64,000 nucleotides of DNA from Myoxocephalus aenaeus (Eukaryota; Chordata; Actinopteri; Perciformes; Cottidae): contig JBAMJR010000040.1 of the NCBI GenBank assembly GCA_038501785.1, positions 5,992,501 to 6,056,500 of the forward strand, in the 5' to 3' direction. Of this stretch, positions 39,238 through 50,549 are shown in pieces (within the stretch, counting starts at the first letter, position 1; each line of letters opens with the position of its first letter). The notes beneath the pieces were generated by a model, which saw nothing but the letters and a program-made list of their open reading frames with translations, was not told the origin of the DNA and did not search any database. Both the position numbers and the translations under genes were made by a program.

Positions 39238-40908
39238 GGAACTGGCCTCATAATGCTGCTAATGAAACTGCTAGTATACATCAACCCCCTCACTGCAGTA
39301 TGCACAGTATACACTGCTGTTTTGTTTTAATGTGCATCTGTTCAGCTTGCACCAACAGTGGTGACATTCCCTCTTTCCTAAACCCCCTCCCATCGGTCCT
39401 CGTGGCTGTCTAGCTAAACAGGTTATCTGCAGGACCTGGGTCAATGTGGATCTAACACCTGAGGACAATAAAGGTGTGGATCTATTGGATGAAAGGACTA
39501 CTTAAAATATTGCTAGTTGACAGCACTGTTGCCATACCCTCAGGCACTGTAGACTTGAGAGCAGGAAAAATAAAACAGGCCCACTTGTGTCTCTCTGCTC
39601 ATCCACACAGAGCCAAAGCCTGCTGTATTACATGTTGAATGAAAACGCACAGCACTGCTGATTAAATCCGGATTCATTTATTAATGAGTGTCTTGCTGCT
39701 GTTTTTTCTTCTTCTCTCTCATCACTTCAAAAGCTGCTCTCGCCGAGAAAGCACACATCAGGCATACAGCAGGGGTACAGTGCCCTCAGCCCCGTGCACA
39801 CAGCTCTTCCTCAGCCCCTAACCACTCCACTCATATGTGATCGAAATAAACCCAGCAGGTTTGTATTGTCGCCGACACCGCGTATAGGCCTGTGTGAAGC
39901 GCGCAGCGCACTTGATGCTCAGATTGTTTTTGAACGGCCTTATAGTCCATTACCTATTTATGGCTCCGACACACACCTTCGTATATGCAGCAAAGACGAA
40001 AATCCTCGCAGCCCTTTTGTATAGACACTACATAACAAATGCAATTTGTTTTTTTCATTATAAAAAAAAATAAAACACACACACACACACACACCACCGC
40101 AACCAAACGCGTCTGTTCGAGCAAATAATAAAACGTCAATGGAAATATCTGCCGCTGCGAGCGCACTGACGGGCTACACCAGCTTGGCTTTTGCGGAGCT
40201 TCGCCGCCAGAAATCTTCGAGGCCTCTTCGTCAATTAAGAATAGACGGTTGAACACACACAAAAATAACACATACACACACACACACACACAAAATACCC
40301 CCACACCACCATGTTTACCCCAAATATAGAAAACGAGAATGATGGCATTTACCTTCCACAGTTGCAGTGACAGACGCGATCCTCCCCTCGTAGATGCGGT
40401 AAGATGTAGTTGTGAAAGCGATCCAGTAGTGCGTTCATGTCCATTAAACAGGCTATCGCCTGCAAAGAAGCATGCACGTCAGCTGGGACATGTCAAGCAA
40501 TGGGCTATGGGCTATTCCTACAGACAGCGACTTGTTCTCTTCATCAGTATCAAGACACATAACAACAGGGATCGTAGAGAAAAAGGAGAGAACATAGCCT
40601 CGGCAGATCCTCCCGATTCTAAGAGGGGGGACTCTTGCCTCAAAGCGGACTTAGATTATTTATTTATGACAGCAGGTAATTATAGGTAGGGTAACCTACT
40701 TCCACTTGTCAGGGGTAGGCCTGCTGTGAGGTGGTTCCTCAAGTGTGATGCATTTAATGGCACATTTGCAACGATCGGATTAAATATTCGCCTACATTAG
40801 AAGAAGACAAAAAAATCGTATCGTGGCTGAGGGAGGGCGAAGATGTCTTACCATTACAACTGAAGCACCAAGAATCATAAAAATCATGGTGGTTGTGATC
40901 ATATGCAT
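28125..40908 (-). CDS. tmem240: Transmembrane protein 240, complete
   Basis: TMEM240 is a small brain-enriched membrane protein of unknown biochemistry; mutations cause spinocerebellar ataxia 21 in human. Four exons on the minus strand: 40852-40908 (MHMITTTMIFMILGASVVM), 40353-40459 (ACLMDMNALLDRFHNYILPH through VCHCNCG), 35990-36198 (HHVHYVIPYDGD through LDGVLHCAVRAWRASRYY) and 28125-28279 (SWSWLPQFCNLRDL to the end HPSPRHL). Total 528 nt, 175 residues, against 173 in human. Two hydrophobic segments are visible: residues about 8-23 and LMLGLLLGFCISWLLLWL in exon 3. The Cys/His-rich CHCNCGRHHVH between them is conserved. The introns are long (3,943 and 7,710 bp for introns 2 and 3) and full of repeats. 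The start was chosen because MHMITTTMIF aligns with the family N-terminus. Adjacency to atad3 matches human 1p36.33. Confidence 0.97.
30759..30964. repeat. Opposed (GT)n and (AC)n microsatellites
   Basis: (GT)n at 30759-30792 and (AC)n at about 30911-30964 are complementary, with about 118 bases between them, so a single strand can fold into a long stem. Confidence 0.92.
32450..32540 (-). repeat. Decayed tRNA-like SINE fragment (tentative)
   Basis: gacagtgctaaccactgaaccacag, with ctctcgctgtgatgtgacag upstream, resembles the inverted head of a common fish tRNA-derived SINE (consensus recalled, not aligned). A separate B-box-like ggttcaaacc occurs near 32139. Confidence 0.45.
33600..33910. repeat. 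Teleost dispersed repeat, decayed copy
   Basis: gtttgacattttgggacatatg, ctcatgtctgtgcattaac, gttggtggttttatagttacg and gggacagggaaatcactgcg follow the same order as in a repeat that I know to be very abundant in percomorph genomes. It is non-coding. Boundaries are approximate. Confidence 0.55.
34300..34720 (+). mobile_element. Decayed LINE fragment (CR1/L2-like RT C-terminal region)
   Basis: Reading across stops and frame changes gives QLIQNAAPRLIT, then SDHIT, then a region corresponding to LHRLPVSCRIDF, which follows the order of the conserved end of L2/CR1-type reverse transcriptases. Many stops show a long-dead copy in a tmem240 intron, opposite to the gene. Confidence 0.6.
36330..36540. 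repeat. Possible fish dispersed repeat
   Basis: tgagctctactggagggacg, gtttgatgatgatggtgaag and ttgagatctggtaactgtga are phrases I recall from a repeated fish element. Ends are not visible and the family was not identified. Confidence 0.4.
38366..38575. repeat. Teleost SINE-like dispersed repeat
   Basis: The unit begins acatttcatttagctgacgc, tttatccaaagcgacttac, passes ttgctcagggacac and ends gagctacagccgcccc. This sequence recurs very often in fish genomes. It is about 200 bp and non-coding. Confidence 0.75.
39145..39236. repeat. Long (AC)n microsatellite
   Basis: About 45 uninterrupted AC units in tmem240 intron 2. Confidence 0.95.
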
Positions 40909-41736
40909 CAAAACTTGCAAACTGGCCGCCGTTCCTGTGGCCCGGGGTTTCTACCCGCGGCGGTGGAGACGCTCCGGCTGGGCTCTGGGCGCTCTGTCCC
41001 GACAGGAGCCGCTCATGGAGCCGCCGCGCCTCTCCTGGCTCCCCGTCCCTCTTCAAAAACTGCCCGGTCTCTCTCCCCCCACTCCCCCCGTCTCCTCCTA
41101 CACACGGCAAGCCGCTCTCACAGCCCTCACTGCGCCCTCTCCATCGAAGTATTCCCCCCACACCACCACCACCACCACCACGGTCGGTCGGTCGGTCGGA
41201 CGCGGCTCCAAGGAGGCAGTCCTGTCCTAATTACCGATGCAAAAGTGAGCTGTTCTTCCAGGTGCGTGTCTATTTCTATCCCAGTTGAAAAAGAACATAA
41301 AGAAAACAAGCGATGGGCTCCCTCAAGATCCTCTCCGGGGTGCCTCGGTATCCTCTCCTCCAAGTTATTCCAAGCCGGGGCTGCGCTTTGATGCCGGCAA
41401 AATGATTTCCTCCATTGGCGGAAAACGGTCGATTTCTCTCGCCTGGACGTTTCAAAGAGCTGCACCGACTCCTCTCACAGCCATCGCCCTCGTCTTTCTG
41501 GGAATGCTTGATATCATCAGCACGAGGTCCATATACAGCTCCAGTCGGGAACTAGACCCACCCTGCGCCCCGAGTCCAGTCCGGATCCAGCAACGGCAGC
41601 TGCATCAACGCCCGGAGCCAGACACGCATGATTATCCCATCCTGGCTTCCAGCGGCTACATGAGCATCCACTCCCACCTCTAAAGTGCACGTGCGTGTGC
41701 GTAGCGGTGCGCGTACGCGTGCGTGCGTGCGTGTGC

Positions 41737-41740
<4 letters not shown>
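40909..41740 (-). promoter_or_regulatory. G/C- and CpG-rich 5' region of tmem240
   Basis: The 800 bases upstream of the tmem240 start are clearly richer in G, C and CpG than the surrounding DNA (for example 40930-41060 and 41160-41215, the latter with CACCACCAC and GGTCGGTCGGTCGG tracts). This fits a CpG-rich promoter and 5' UTR. The transcription start cannot be placed. Confidence 0.5.

Positions 41741-41741
<1 letters not shown>

Positions 41742-41793
<52 letters not shown>
41742..41793. repeat. (GA)n microsatellite
   Basis: About 26 GA units, preceded by an alternating gcgtgcgtgcgtgtgcgtgt tract at about 41710-41741. Confidence 0.95.
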
Positions 41794-41796
<3 letters not shown>

Positions 41797-43929
41797 GGGG
41801 CGGTGTGAGAAGGGGAAACTGCAAACTACATCGGCCTATGGGTTCATTATTATAGTGGATACCTGCAGATGCACTCTGGAGGGCTTCAGGAATGGTGACT
41901 CTTCGTGATGATTTAACCTCCTTTTTTCTCCAGAGGCTCAGTATACCGCCACTACACGCGCGCGCACGCGCCGCCAAACACGGACGCCCTTGCTTTTTAC
42001 ATCTCTTCCAGACATTGCAGCTCTTCAGTTTCTTAGAATTTTCTTAGATTCTTAGAAAATTCTTAGAATTTCTTTTTTTTTTAAACAAAACAAAACATAA
42101 AACATACAAATATGCACTCTAAACCTGTTTGCGGAAAATATTCTTTCTAGAAATCCCAAATGTGCATAACATATATTTCGTCGTAAAACTTAAAGACCTA
42201 TATATTGACCAACCGTTATGTATTCTGACCAAACTGGAAAGCATCCAATCAAATTGGAACCTGCAGGAGAAATGGCAAAGTAAAATCTGGTCCAACAGCG
42301 TCCACATGCATCAATTACATTAGACCAACCAATCGGCCTCAGTAAACAATGTAAACAATGTGTAGACAGAAATGTTTCTGTCCATCTGTGTAATCACAAC
42401 GACCGGTGTTGAACATTGTTTCAGCACCATGATCAGCGATCACACTGCAGCCTGCATTTGCCAGCCGCTGTATAGTGGGATGCTTTTATTTTATTTTATT
42501 GATGTCAAAACTATAACGTTTTACATTCTTGTTGTACTAAAATGAAAACATTGTGACAAAATCATCAACAACACAATCGTATGGTATTCTTTACAAAACG
42601 CCTGCTGGAACAGAAAACATCTGCTGTCATCCCAGAACAGGCACACTGTTACTTCCCTTCGACCTCCTCCAGTGAAGAAACACAGCCGAGCTGGGCACCA
42701 GCCTCTAATTAAAATCTACAGGGGGTAGAATGGGGGTAATGTAAACATTATGAAAAAGACTTCAAACCAAATCACAAATATGAAAGTCTAGCTTTACAGT
42801 AAAAGTTCACTGTCGGTGAACAGCATTTGTTTTGTTAAAAGTGGTCATGGGACAGCAAATAAAGCTCCAGATAAATGTGACCGAACATGCATACATGGAA
42901 AACAGCAAACATTATTAATATGTCAAGAGCCCCGGGAATCAAATGACCTCGTTTCTGCAAAAGATACATTGCTGTTCACTGTTTGCTTGAAGATAGTGCT
43001 CTGTCATTGAGTCAGAACATGTTGAGTGTCCCACAGTTTGTTCTACCTCCTGTGGATCATCTTCTGCATTAAATATCCCCACATTTCCCCCAAAAACTGG
43101 AAATATATTTATTTGGTTTCAAGCAAAAGACGACTGTCTTACACTGGAAGAGTTCAGCTGAAAAAACGTGTACCAGTTTCACACAACTATGCTGCAATGC
43201 ATAAAATGAGCGAGTCAGTGAAGCTGTCAAAGATTTGTAAGTGTCTCCAGAAAAGCACATCCGTCATAAATACAACATTTTGAAATCAGTTGATATAATG
43301 GTCGACATAAGGCCTACAGTACAAATGATGTGTTGTCCACGCTTGACTAAGCGCTCCTCTGTTCCACTCAGGTGACTGACGCTGATTGCTGCAAATGCAC
43401 AAATGCCTTTAGGCCATTACATCTGTTAACAAACAATGCCATCACTCACTGCACTAATACACCACACACCAACTGACGACTGCAGATGTACGTCCGGTTT
43501 ATGGGACGGCAGATGGTTTGCTGTATACATTTTTAATTGTATTTGTACTTTATCTGGTTTAGGAAGTAGTCTTACTGCTTCCTTCTGTTTTCTGATGCAA
43601 TTGTATGTCTTGAGGCTATTTTTTTTTGTCTCAGTGTGTCTGCTGGTCTTTTTTACATAGCAAATATCCTGTTTATTGCTTCTCAGCCCACTCCTCCCCC
43701 ACATTATTTTCACCAACTGTGTGGAGTCATCAGAAGGAGTTGTGAGCAGATTTTCTGAAGAGAGCCGAGTGTGGAGGGATTTTTCAGAAGCAACATATCT
43801 TTTGAAACTCGTAACTGAGCCTCCTACTTTGTCCTGAGTCACAGTCTGCAATAGATGATGACTCAGAGCTTTCAACTTGTGACAACTATAGTATAGTATT
43901 GATAGATGGATGGATGATGGCTGGATGTG
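41794..43929. other. Gene-free stretch between tmem240 and otud3
   Basis: No exon or recognisable element was found. Short repeats of ttcttagaattt occur at about 42027-42070. Confidence 0.5.
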
Positions 43930-44061
<132 letters not shown>

Positions 44062-45188
44062 CTGGTACTAATCCACCATGCTTCCCTTAAAGCCTTCTTT
44101 AAAATGTGTCAAGACGTGTGTATTCATATTTATTTAGTGTAGTTAGTAGATGCAGAGTTCAGTCGCCTTCGCGGTTTGGACCATTACCCTTTCCGTACGT
44201 TTTGACGTACATGGAAAGACGTATGCGGAACCTAAGTTGTAAACAAAAACGAAACTCACTACTACATTCGTCTCCTGAGCCAACAAATAAAATACACGAA
44301 ACATAGTCATATGTTTGTAGAACGCAGCTCGTTGAAGGTAAGCATACATCTATTAATGGTTAAGTGTTCCAGTCGTTCACTACAGAGTGAGCGCTACAAG
44401 CTAGGAGACAGGATGTGTTACGTAACATCCAGCCGTTGTACGCTCGCGAGCTAGCTGCTAGCTTAGCTGTCGAACTTCACGTTAGCTGACGAGTAACGTC
44501 TCTTAGTGCCAGGACTAGTTAGTTAGTGTGCGGTTACTAGTTATCGACAGTACTATTCACTAGTCAACGTTTGGTAGCTATATAGCGAAACTCGTCTTAT
44601 TGTCATTTAACGTAGCCTCAGTAATACTCATATAATACAGTTAACGCTAATTTAGAGGCCATATCACGCACACAAAAACATCCCTTAAGTGTCAAATAAT
44701 CCAATAAATTACTTTGTTTTCCTTTTATCTTGCATGCCGTCTTCAATTTGTTAAACATCGGCACCAAAACCCCTTCACTAAGCTTTCCTGTTACTCAGAC
44801 AATATGCTTTCCATCGAAACCCGTCTTGGAGAACATTCACTTGGAGAACCAAGCTCACACTCCTATAAATGGTTGCTTAATAAATAAGGGCTATTTTTTA
44901 ATTTGTTAGTATAAGCTATAAATTGAGGAATCACATCATTAAAGTGTCAGAGTCTTTATGGGGTTTGGCTTCACAGGCGACTAACTGGCTGAAATGATAA
45001 ACTTGGTATATTATAATGTCCTAAGAAAACATTACTTCTCTTTTAAATATTCAGAAAATCTCACTCCTGTTTCTGTGTCTTTTTAAATCGTCTCCAGATG
45101 TTTGGCAGTGGTTGATGCGGGCGCCAGGTCATTCCTGTAAGAAGACATATTTTGGTGTTGTAGGCCCGCAGAGACGACTATAGCCAAC
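44062..45188 (+). promoter_or_regulatory. otud3 5' region with a possible untranslated first exon
   Basis: A good donor (cgttgaag/gtaagc) at 44337/44338 could end a non-coding first exon lying around 44160-44337. The acceptor would be one of those shortly before the ATG at 45189 (for example ttgtag at about 45163). The transcription start is not determined. Confidence 0.4.
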
Positions 45189-48100
45189 ATGTCCAGGAAG
45201 CAGACGGCAAAACCTGTACGCAGCAACAAGAGGAGTGAACTGGAACGCAAGAGGGATGAACGGGCAGCGCGCAGGGCCATCGTGAATAACCGCAAGAACC
45301 GGCCTCAGGACGGCGATGAGGGAGCAGAGTTTGTCAGTTTCTCCAATCAGCTGCAGGCCCTGGGGCTCAAGCTGAGAGAAGTCCCCGGAGATGGGTAAGA
45401 GCCACACACAAAAAACAAGATTGTGGGGTCTATCTGTGCTTTGTTTCCTTCTGTGTTGGCCACCGTTATCCCTGATACTGCAACACATGTCTCCTTAATT
45501 TGACTATATACAGAATGCTTCAAGCTGGAGACAGCAGTCTCATCACGAGGAACAAAATGTCTTCAACCTCTGTGCCTACAACTACCCTGCCCACAATCAA
45601 TAACAATGTAAAGTAAATTAAAGTGAAAACTGTTCGTAGTTGCATGGTTGCTGCATAGTAGGGGCAAACTTCACTTTGTTGAGACATGATTTGTCTTCCA
45701 CAACTGATAATAACCGCAGCATTGTGTTCTTTACAATATGAAAACAACCAGGTGAAGCTTATTAAAAAGATGGGAATTTAATTAATTTATTATACATCCA
45801 TCAGTCATGCTCACTACCGGGCAGAAGGTCTGGGGAGCCTTGTCATCTTCAGGACTTGAGTTATTGTTTTTCTCTTGCCAGCTGAAGCCAACTCCAGTGA
45901 ACGCACAAGTGGAATACAAGCCAGGGGAAGCTTATTAAAAAGATGGGAATTTAATTGATTTATTATACAGTCTTGCATCTATCAGTCATGCTCACTACCG
46001 GGCAGAAGGTCTGGAAGCCTTGTGATCTTCAGGACTTGAGTCATTGTTTTTCTCTTGCCAGCTGAAGCCAACTCCAGTGAACGCACAAGTGGAATACAAG
46101 CCTTTTACTTAAACATAACAGTCATTTAACTGTAGGCAGTCATGTGAGGACATACCAGTCACTCGCTGTACTTCGTTTCTTGCAGGAACTGCCTGTTCAG
46201 AGCGCTAGGCGACCAGTTAGAGGGTCACTCCCGGGGTCACCTGCGGCTTCGGCAGGAGACGGTCCAGTATATGACGTCCCATCGACAAGACTTTGAACCC
46301 TTTGTTGAGGACGACGTTCCCTTTGCACAACACTGTAAGACAATTAGCCAGTGGGGGACACTGAGTGAATCAACAAAGTAAATAAAATAAGATTCTGTGA
46401 TCAGATAGAATACTTTTACTAATGCCTCATTCACAATGAACTATTCTGTCATATTTCTGTACACGGGAAGTCCAATGTCCAATTTTTTACTTTTGGATTG
46501 CAGGATTTTATTTTTTCAGACCTCTAAAAAATTGAAAAAGTAAATAAAACACGAGGAAACTCACTCTTTGGTTGAACTTGTCACAATGAGTAGATATGTG
46601 TGACTGTTGATGAAGGATGCACATAGACATTGCTTTGTTTTAAGAACCACTGCTATTTGCATCCGTCCATTAAATCCGAAATTCAAGAAGAAAAAAGATC
46701 ACAGGGTGAGATTGTCTTTTTGTTCTTTCCACCCAGTGTCCAACCTCTCTCAGCCCGGTACGTTTGCTGGAAACGATGCTATTGTGGCTTTTGCTCGCAG
46801 TCAACAGGTGAAAGTGGTCATCCATCAGCTCAACACGGCACTGTGGGAGGTATGGACAGAGGCGGAGGCAAAGACTTTTAAACGATTGTCACATAATCAA
46901 ATTATGATTTCTAACATGTAAACATTCCTGGCAAATAAACGGTTTCTGATTCTGAACTCACTTTTAGGACCCCACACAGTTCATATGTGCTGTTCTTATT
47001 GCAGATAAATGGCGTAGAGAAGGAGGTATGCAGAGAGCTGCACATTGCTTACCGCTACGGAGACCATTATGACAGTGTGAGGCGGACTGGGGACAATTCT
47101 GAGATTCCTGCTCAGCTTCGCATAGAGGTATAATAGGTATTTGGGGAAAAACCTCCCCAATTTAGTAAATTCAAGGTCCACCTCTTTAAATTTCAAGAGT
47201 GCATCTTGTCATATTTTCACTATTTGAAGCAGCAACCTTTACTGATGTGTTCCTCGCTGTCGCTGTTCCCAGAATCTTCAGAATTCACAAAGCCGGCAGC
47301 GTGAGTTTGGGGACTGCCATTGGGACAGAAGGAAAAACCCTTCTCCCACAGCCTCAGAGGAGGACAACGTGATCCTGAGCTCCGTCAGGAATCGAGGAAT
47401 CCACGGTCAGAAGCTACACTTGAATAATTAGACTGTCACGGCATAAAAAAACTATGAGGAGTTACTAGGAAGGGACTTTACAGACTTCATAACCATCATG
47501 CATTAGGTTTCCTATTGATCCCATAAAAATGTCGCTTTACGTTACCAGGATTGATCACACCGACTGGTCGTATTCATGTGTTCAATGTGTGTGCGTTTCC
47601 TGCCCCAGGCGATGAGGAGAACCTGCTCCAGCTGAGTGCGGCGACCATCAACGCGGAATGGCTAGTCGGCGCCGTGCTGTGCCAGTCCTGCCAGGGCCAA
47701 TGTGCCTCCGGATTCTGCTCAGCCTGCCAATCTTCAGCCACGGACTGCAGTGAGCCCAAACAGCCAACGGAGGGAAGCAACGTACAAAAACAAAAGGTAG
47801 ACTCGCCTGTTGCCCAGCCTGTCTCGCTGTGTTAAATGCAATCCAAGTCCACTTTTTACTTTAGATTTCCCTTGAATGTTTTTCTCACTCACAAACTGAC
47901 CACTTCTCCAGACTGCAGCAATTTGTCATTGACAATGTAGTGAAACAAATACTCCCCCCCCCCCAAAAGGTTACAATTACCTTTCGTGAATTGAAAACAC
48001 AATGTGAAAGGGTTAAAGTTGCAAGACAAAAACCAACAGACTTTCTTCACATTCGCATTCACATTTGATTAAGTTTTGTTTCTGTTGGTCGTGTGTATTT

Positions 48101-48661
48101 CCTCATGTCGCAAAATGGGTCTAAAAACTGCCTTTTAGTTGTGCAGCCCTGTTGTGCAATGACAATAAATGAACCTCGTGACCTTTATAACTTTTACCCG
48201 TGGAAGCGACATGTCAATCACCAGGTAGCCCCGCCCTAAAGCAATACCCTGCTTCTCGGTCTATCTGATTTAAATTAGCGATTGAGACTATAAACTCGTG
48301 TTTACTGAGGTAATAAATCAAGAGAGAAGTAGTGTAATTTTCTCACAGGCGTCTATATAATCAGACTTCTTTTTGCAACCAGTCTATTAGCAATAATGCA
48401 AGTTTAAGGCACTTCTTCTGCATTGGCCCTGGTCAAAACGCACCTCAGTTACAGTGAAATGACTGATATCAAAACCCTTTTTATTACCCTTCTCACTCTC
48501 AGGTATCCAACAAGCAGAGGAAAGAGCAGCAGCGGCAGGAGAAGAAGAAGCGTCAGGAGGACAGGCATCGGCAGAAGTTCCTCCAGAGTAAAGGGAGCCA
48601 GGACCAGAACCAGCCAGAGGCTGTTACTTTAGTACCAGCTCTCAACACTCTCAGCATATAG
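45189..48661 (+). CDS. otud3: OTU domain deubiquitinase OTUD3, complete
   Basis: OTUD3 removes ubiquitin chains; known substrates of the mammalian enzyme include PTEN. Seven exons: 45189-45394, 46186-46334, 46737-46849, 47005-47127, 47273-47405, 47609-47796 and 48503-48661. Total 1,071 nt, 356 residues, against about 398 in human. The start MSRKQTAKP and the basic segment ELERKRDERAARRA match the family. The OTU domain runs from about residue 50 to 180. The catalytic triad region is visible: D68 and C71 in DGNCLFRALGDQLEGHSRGH, and H177 in YRYGDHYDSVRR. The segment NLLQLSAATINAEWLVGA (exon 6) lies where the human protein has its UBA-like region and is followed by a Cys-rich stretch (CQSCQGQCASGFCSAC). 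The C-terminus is lysine/arginine-rich (QRKEQQRQEKKKRQEDRHRQ) and ends NTLSI. Confidence 0.97.
45754..46102. repeat. Tandem duplication of about 173-176 bp in otud3 intron 1
   Basis: Copy 1 at 45754-45926 and copy 2 at 45927-46102 both start gaagcttattaaaaagatgg and end ggaatacaagcc. They differ by a few substitutions and a short insertion (cttgcat) in copy 2. Copy 2 ends about 80 bases before exon 2. Confidence 0.95.
46915..46960 (+). repeat. Short LINE 3'-end fragment in otud3 intron 3
   Basis: cattcctggcaaataaacgg and tttctgattctgaa are the reverse complement of the starts of the repeats at about 51930 and 63110, so the same family is present in the opposite orientation. Confidence 0.6.
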
Positions 48662-49929
48662 ACCGGAGCATGGCCAAAATTACCTACTGTTACTCTAGCT
48701 ACTGGTGGCTGGCGCTGTTTTTGCACATGGTAAAAATGTAATTCGGTCACAGTGGATGACTTTTCCTCATGAGAACCTTTTAATTTCTTTGCAAAGGGTG
48801 CCTGAGAACTTGTGTGTGAGTTGCAAAATACAGAGTGAAAGGGCACGACCTTCAGTGATTTCATCGGGTTTTGACCGAGCTCAATCCCCGGCAGGTGTTG
48901 GTGTCGGTGTACGCAGACGCTGCTCAGATCTGGTCGACCTTCTTCCCTTTACCCTTTTTCTATGCCGGAAATCTTGCGTCACATGACGACCGTGCGGGCA
49001 ATTTCGTGCAGCTGGGCTTCGCAAAGGATGACGTGCAATGAATGATTGTTACGCACATGTGTAAGGAATGTGGCAATAAATACTAATGATAAATTACTGT
49101 TTTTGTGCACCAGATAATATTTCAAATAGAATCCTGGGATGATGTTATTTTGTTTTTCAAATTAGAGGGACATAAGCCAAACTACATTTCTGACATCTTG
49201 CGACATGTTTAAAGATGTCAGTGAAGTTAGTCTTTAAAAAAAAAAAAAAAGCTTAATACACCAAACTGGACGTTAACAGACATAGGCACATTTTAGCAAG
49301 AGACTTCCAAAACAAACAATTACATGGGATTTGAACCCCTTTCTGATGAGTGGATTGGGCAATGTCTTACAGAGTACACTTTGAATGTTTGCCATCCGTT
49401 AATATGTAAAGTATTTGACTGGCTGTTATTCTAATTAGAGATAACTTGGACTTAGTGGGGAGTGACCAAACGGTTTACTGTCTAATTATTAAACCAAGTT
49501 GGATGATTTATTTTTTTAAAGCCTCAGATAGCTCCGCCTGCTGATCTAGTAGCGTTTTTCTAACTGCTAATTGGGCCTCCAGTTCTTGGCAAGTTAGGAA
49601 AATAAAAAAGAGGGGTTTCCAAATACTAGAAGAAAGCTGTGACTTCTAGACAAACTAGAGCCCAAGTTGAATGTGGTGTAGGACAGTATGCACCATTACT
49701 GTCCGTTGACCCACAGATACTGTTGATCATGCAGGGGGTGAGACAGAAATTTGAATATACCGTACCTTCACGCAATAAAGAAACCGTCCCGTTGCATAAA
49801 GGCAGAGCACTGGCGATAACTGAATTTCAAACAGAAAAGTGATAAGGCTATTTCATATCCATTTATCTATATTTTATGATGTGAGAGAAAAGTCCAATAC
49901 ACACACACACACAGAAAGTACAAGAAATG
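48662..49929. other. otud3 3' UTR and convergent intergenic DNA
   Basis: aataaa at 49075-49080, about 415 bases after the stop, is the probable otud3 polyadenylation signal. No other exon was recognised between here and the bcas2 3' end. A short AC run lies at about 49899-49912. Confidence 0.55.
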
Positions 49930-49935
49930 TTTATT
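49930..49935 (-). terminator. Candidate polyadenylation signal of bcas2
   Basis: tttatt on the plus strand reads AATAAA on the minus strand, about 615 bases downstream of the bcas2 stop codon. Confidence 0.45.
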
Positions 49936-50549
49936 TTATTAAAACATAATACAAAAATTACGTCAAGGCGGGGCTCACAGATAATTTTTGTCTTCCGACA
50001 GACTTGACAAAACTATTTACACTCAATTCTAGATCTGAAACCTACATGCTGGTGCGAGTTACGCTTTAAAGCGAGATTATGACAATTTTCCTGAATAATG
50101 TCACCTGTGGCATTTATGGAGTAACGTTCAATGCTAGTATGACTAGCGCGAGAAGAAAAGGAATCGTAAAGCCAATAAACCAACTTGGTAATGTTAACAT
50201 GATAACCATGTATAGTTCGCTAGCAAAGACCTACTCTATTGAATATGAATTCAACTCCATTTGCCAGATGACGTGTCTTGTGAAAAACCATACATAGTCT
50301 CGCTTTAAACATCTTTTACCTTTGGGGGGATAGAGTACAAAAGCTGCATTATGACACATTTCACACGTAAAATGTGTCGTCACTGAGATTTCTGGACTGC
50401 TCCTTCTGAACGTCAAAGGTATTTGATGATCGCCTCCACACAGTTGCTTCCAAGTGCAGTTAGTTAAGGAAACAAGATGACATCTTTCCGAATGACGGAC
50501 CACCAGTTTGTAGGTCAGTGCTACGAGGGCGATATCGGCTGCTGCTGCT

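Larger units (their letters stand above)
36199..40352. other. tmem240 intron 2
   Basis: No exon was recognised. It contains a possible dispersed repeat at about 36330-36540, a SINE-like repeat at 38366-38575, a long AC microsatellite at 39145-39236 and short CA runs at 40077-40094 and 40273-40291. Confidence 0.6.
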
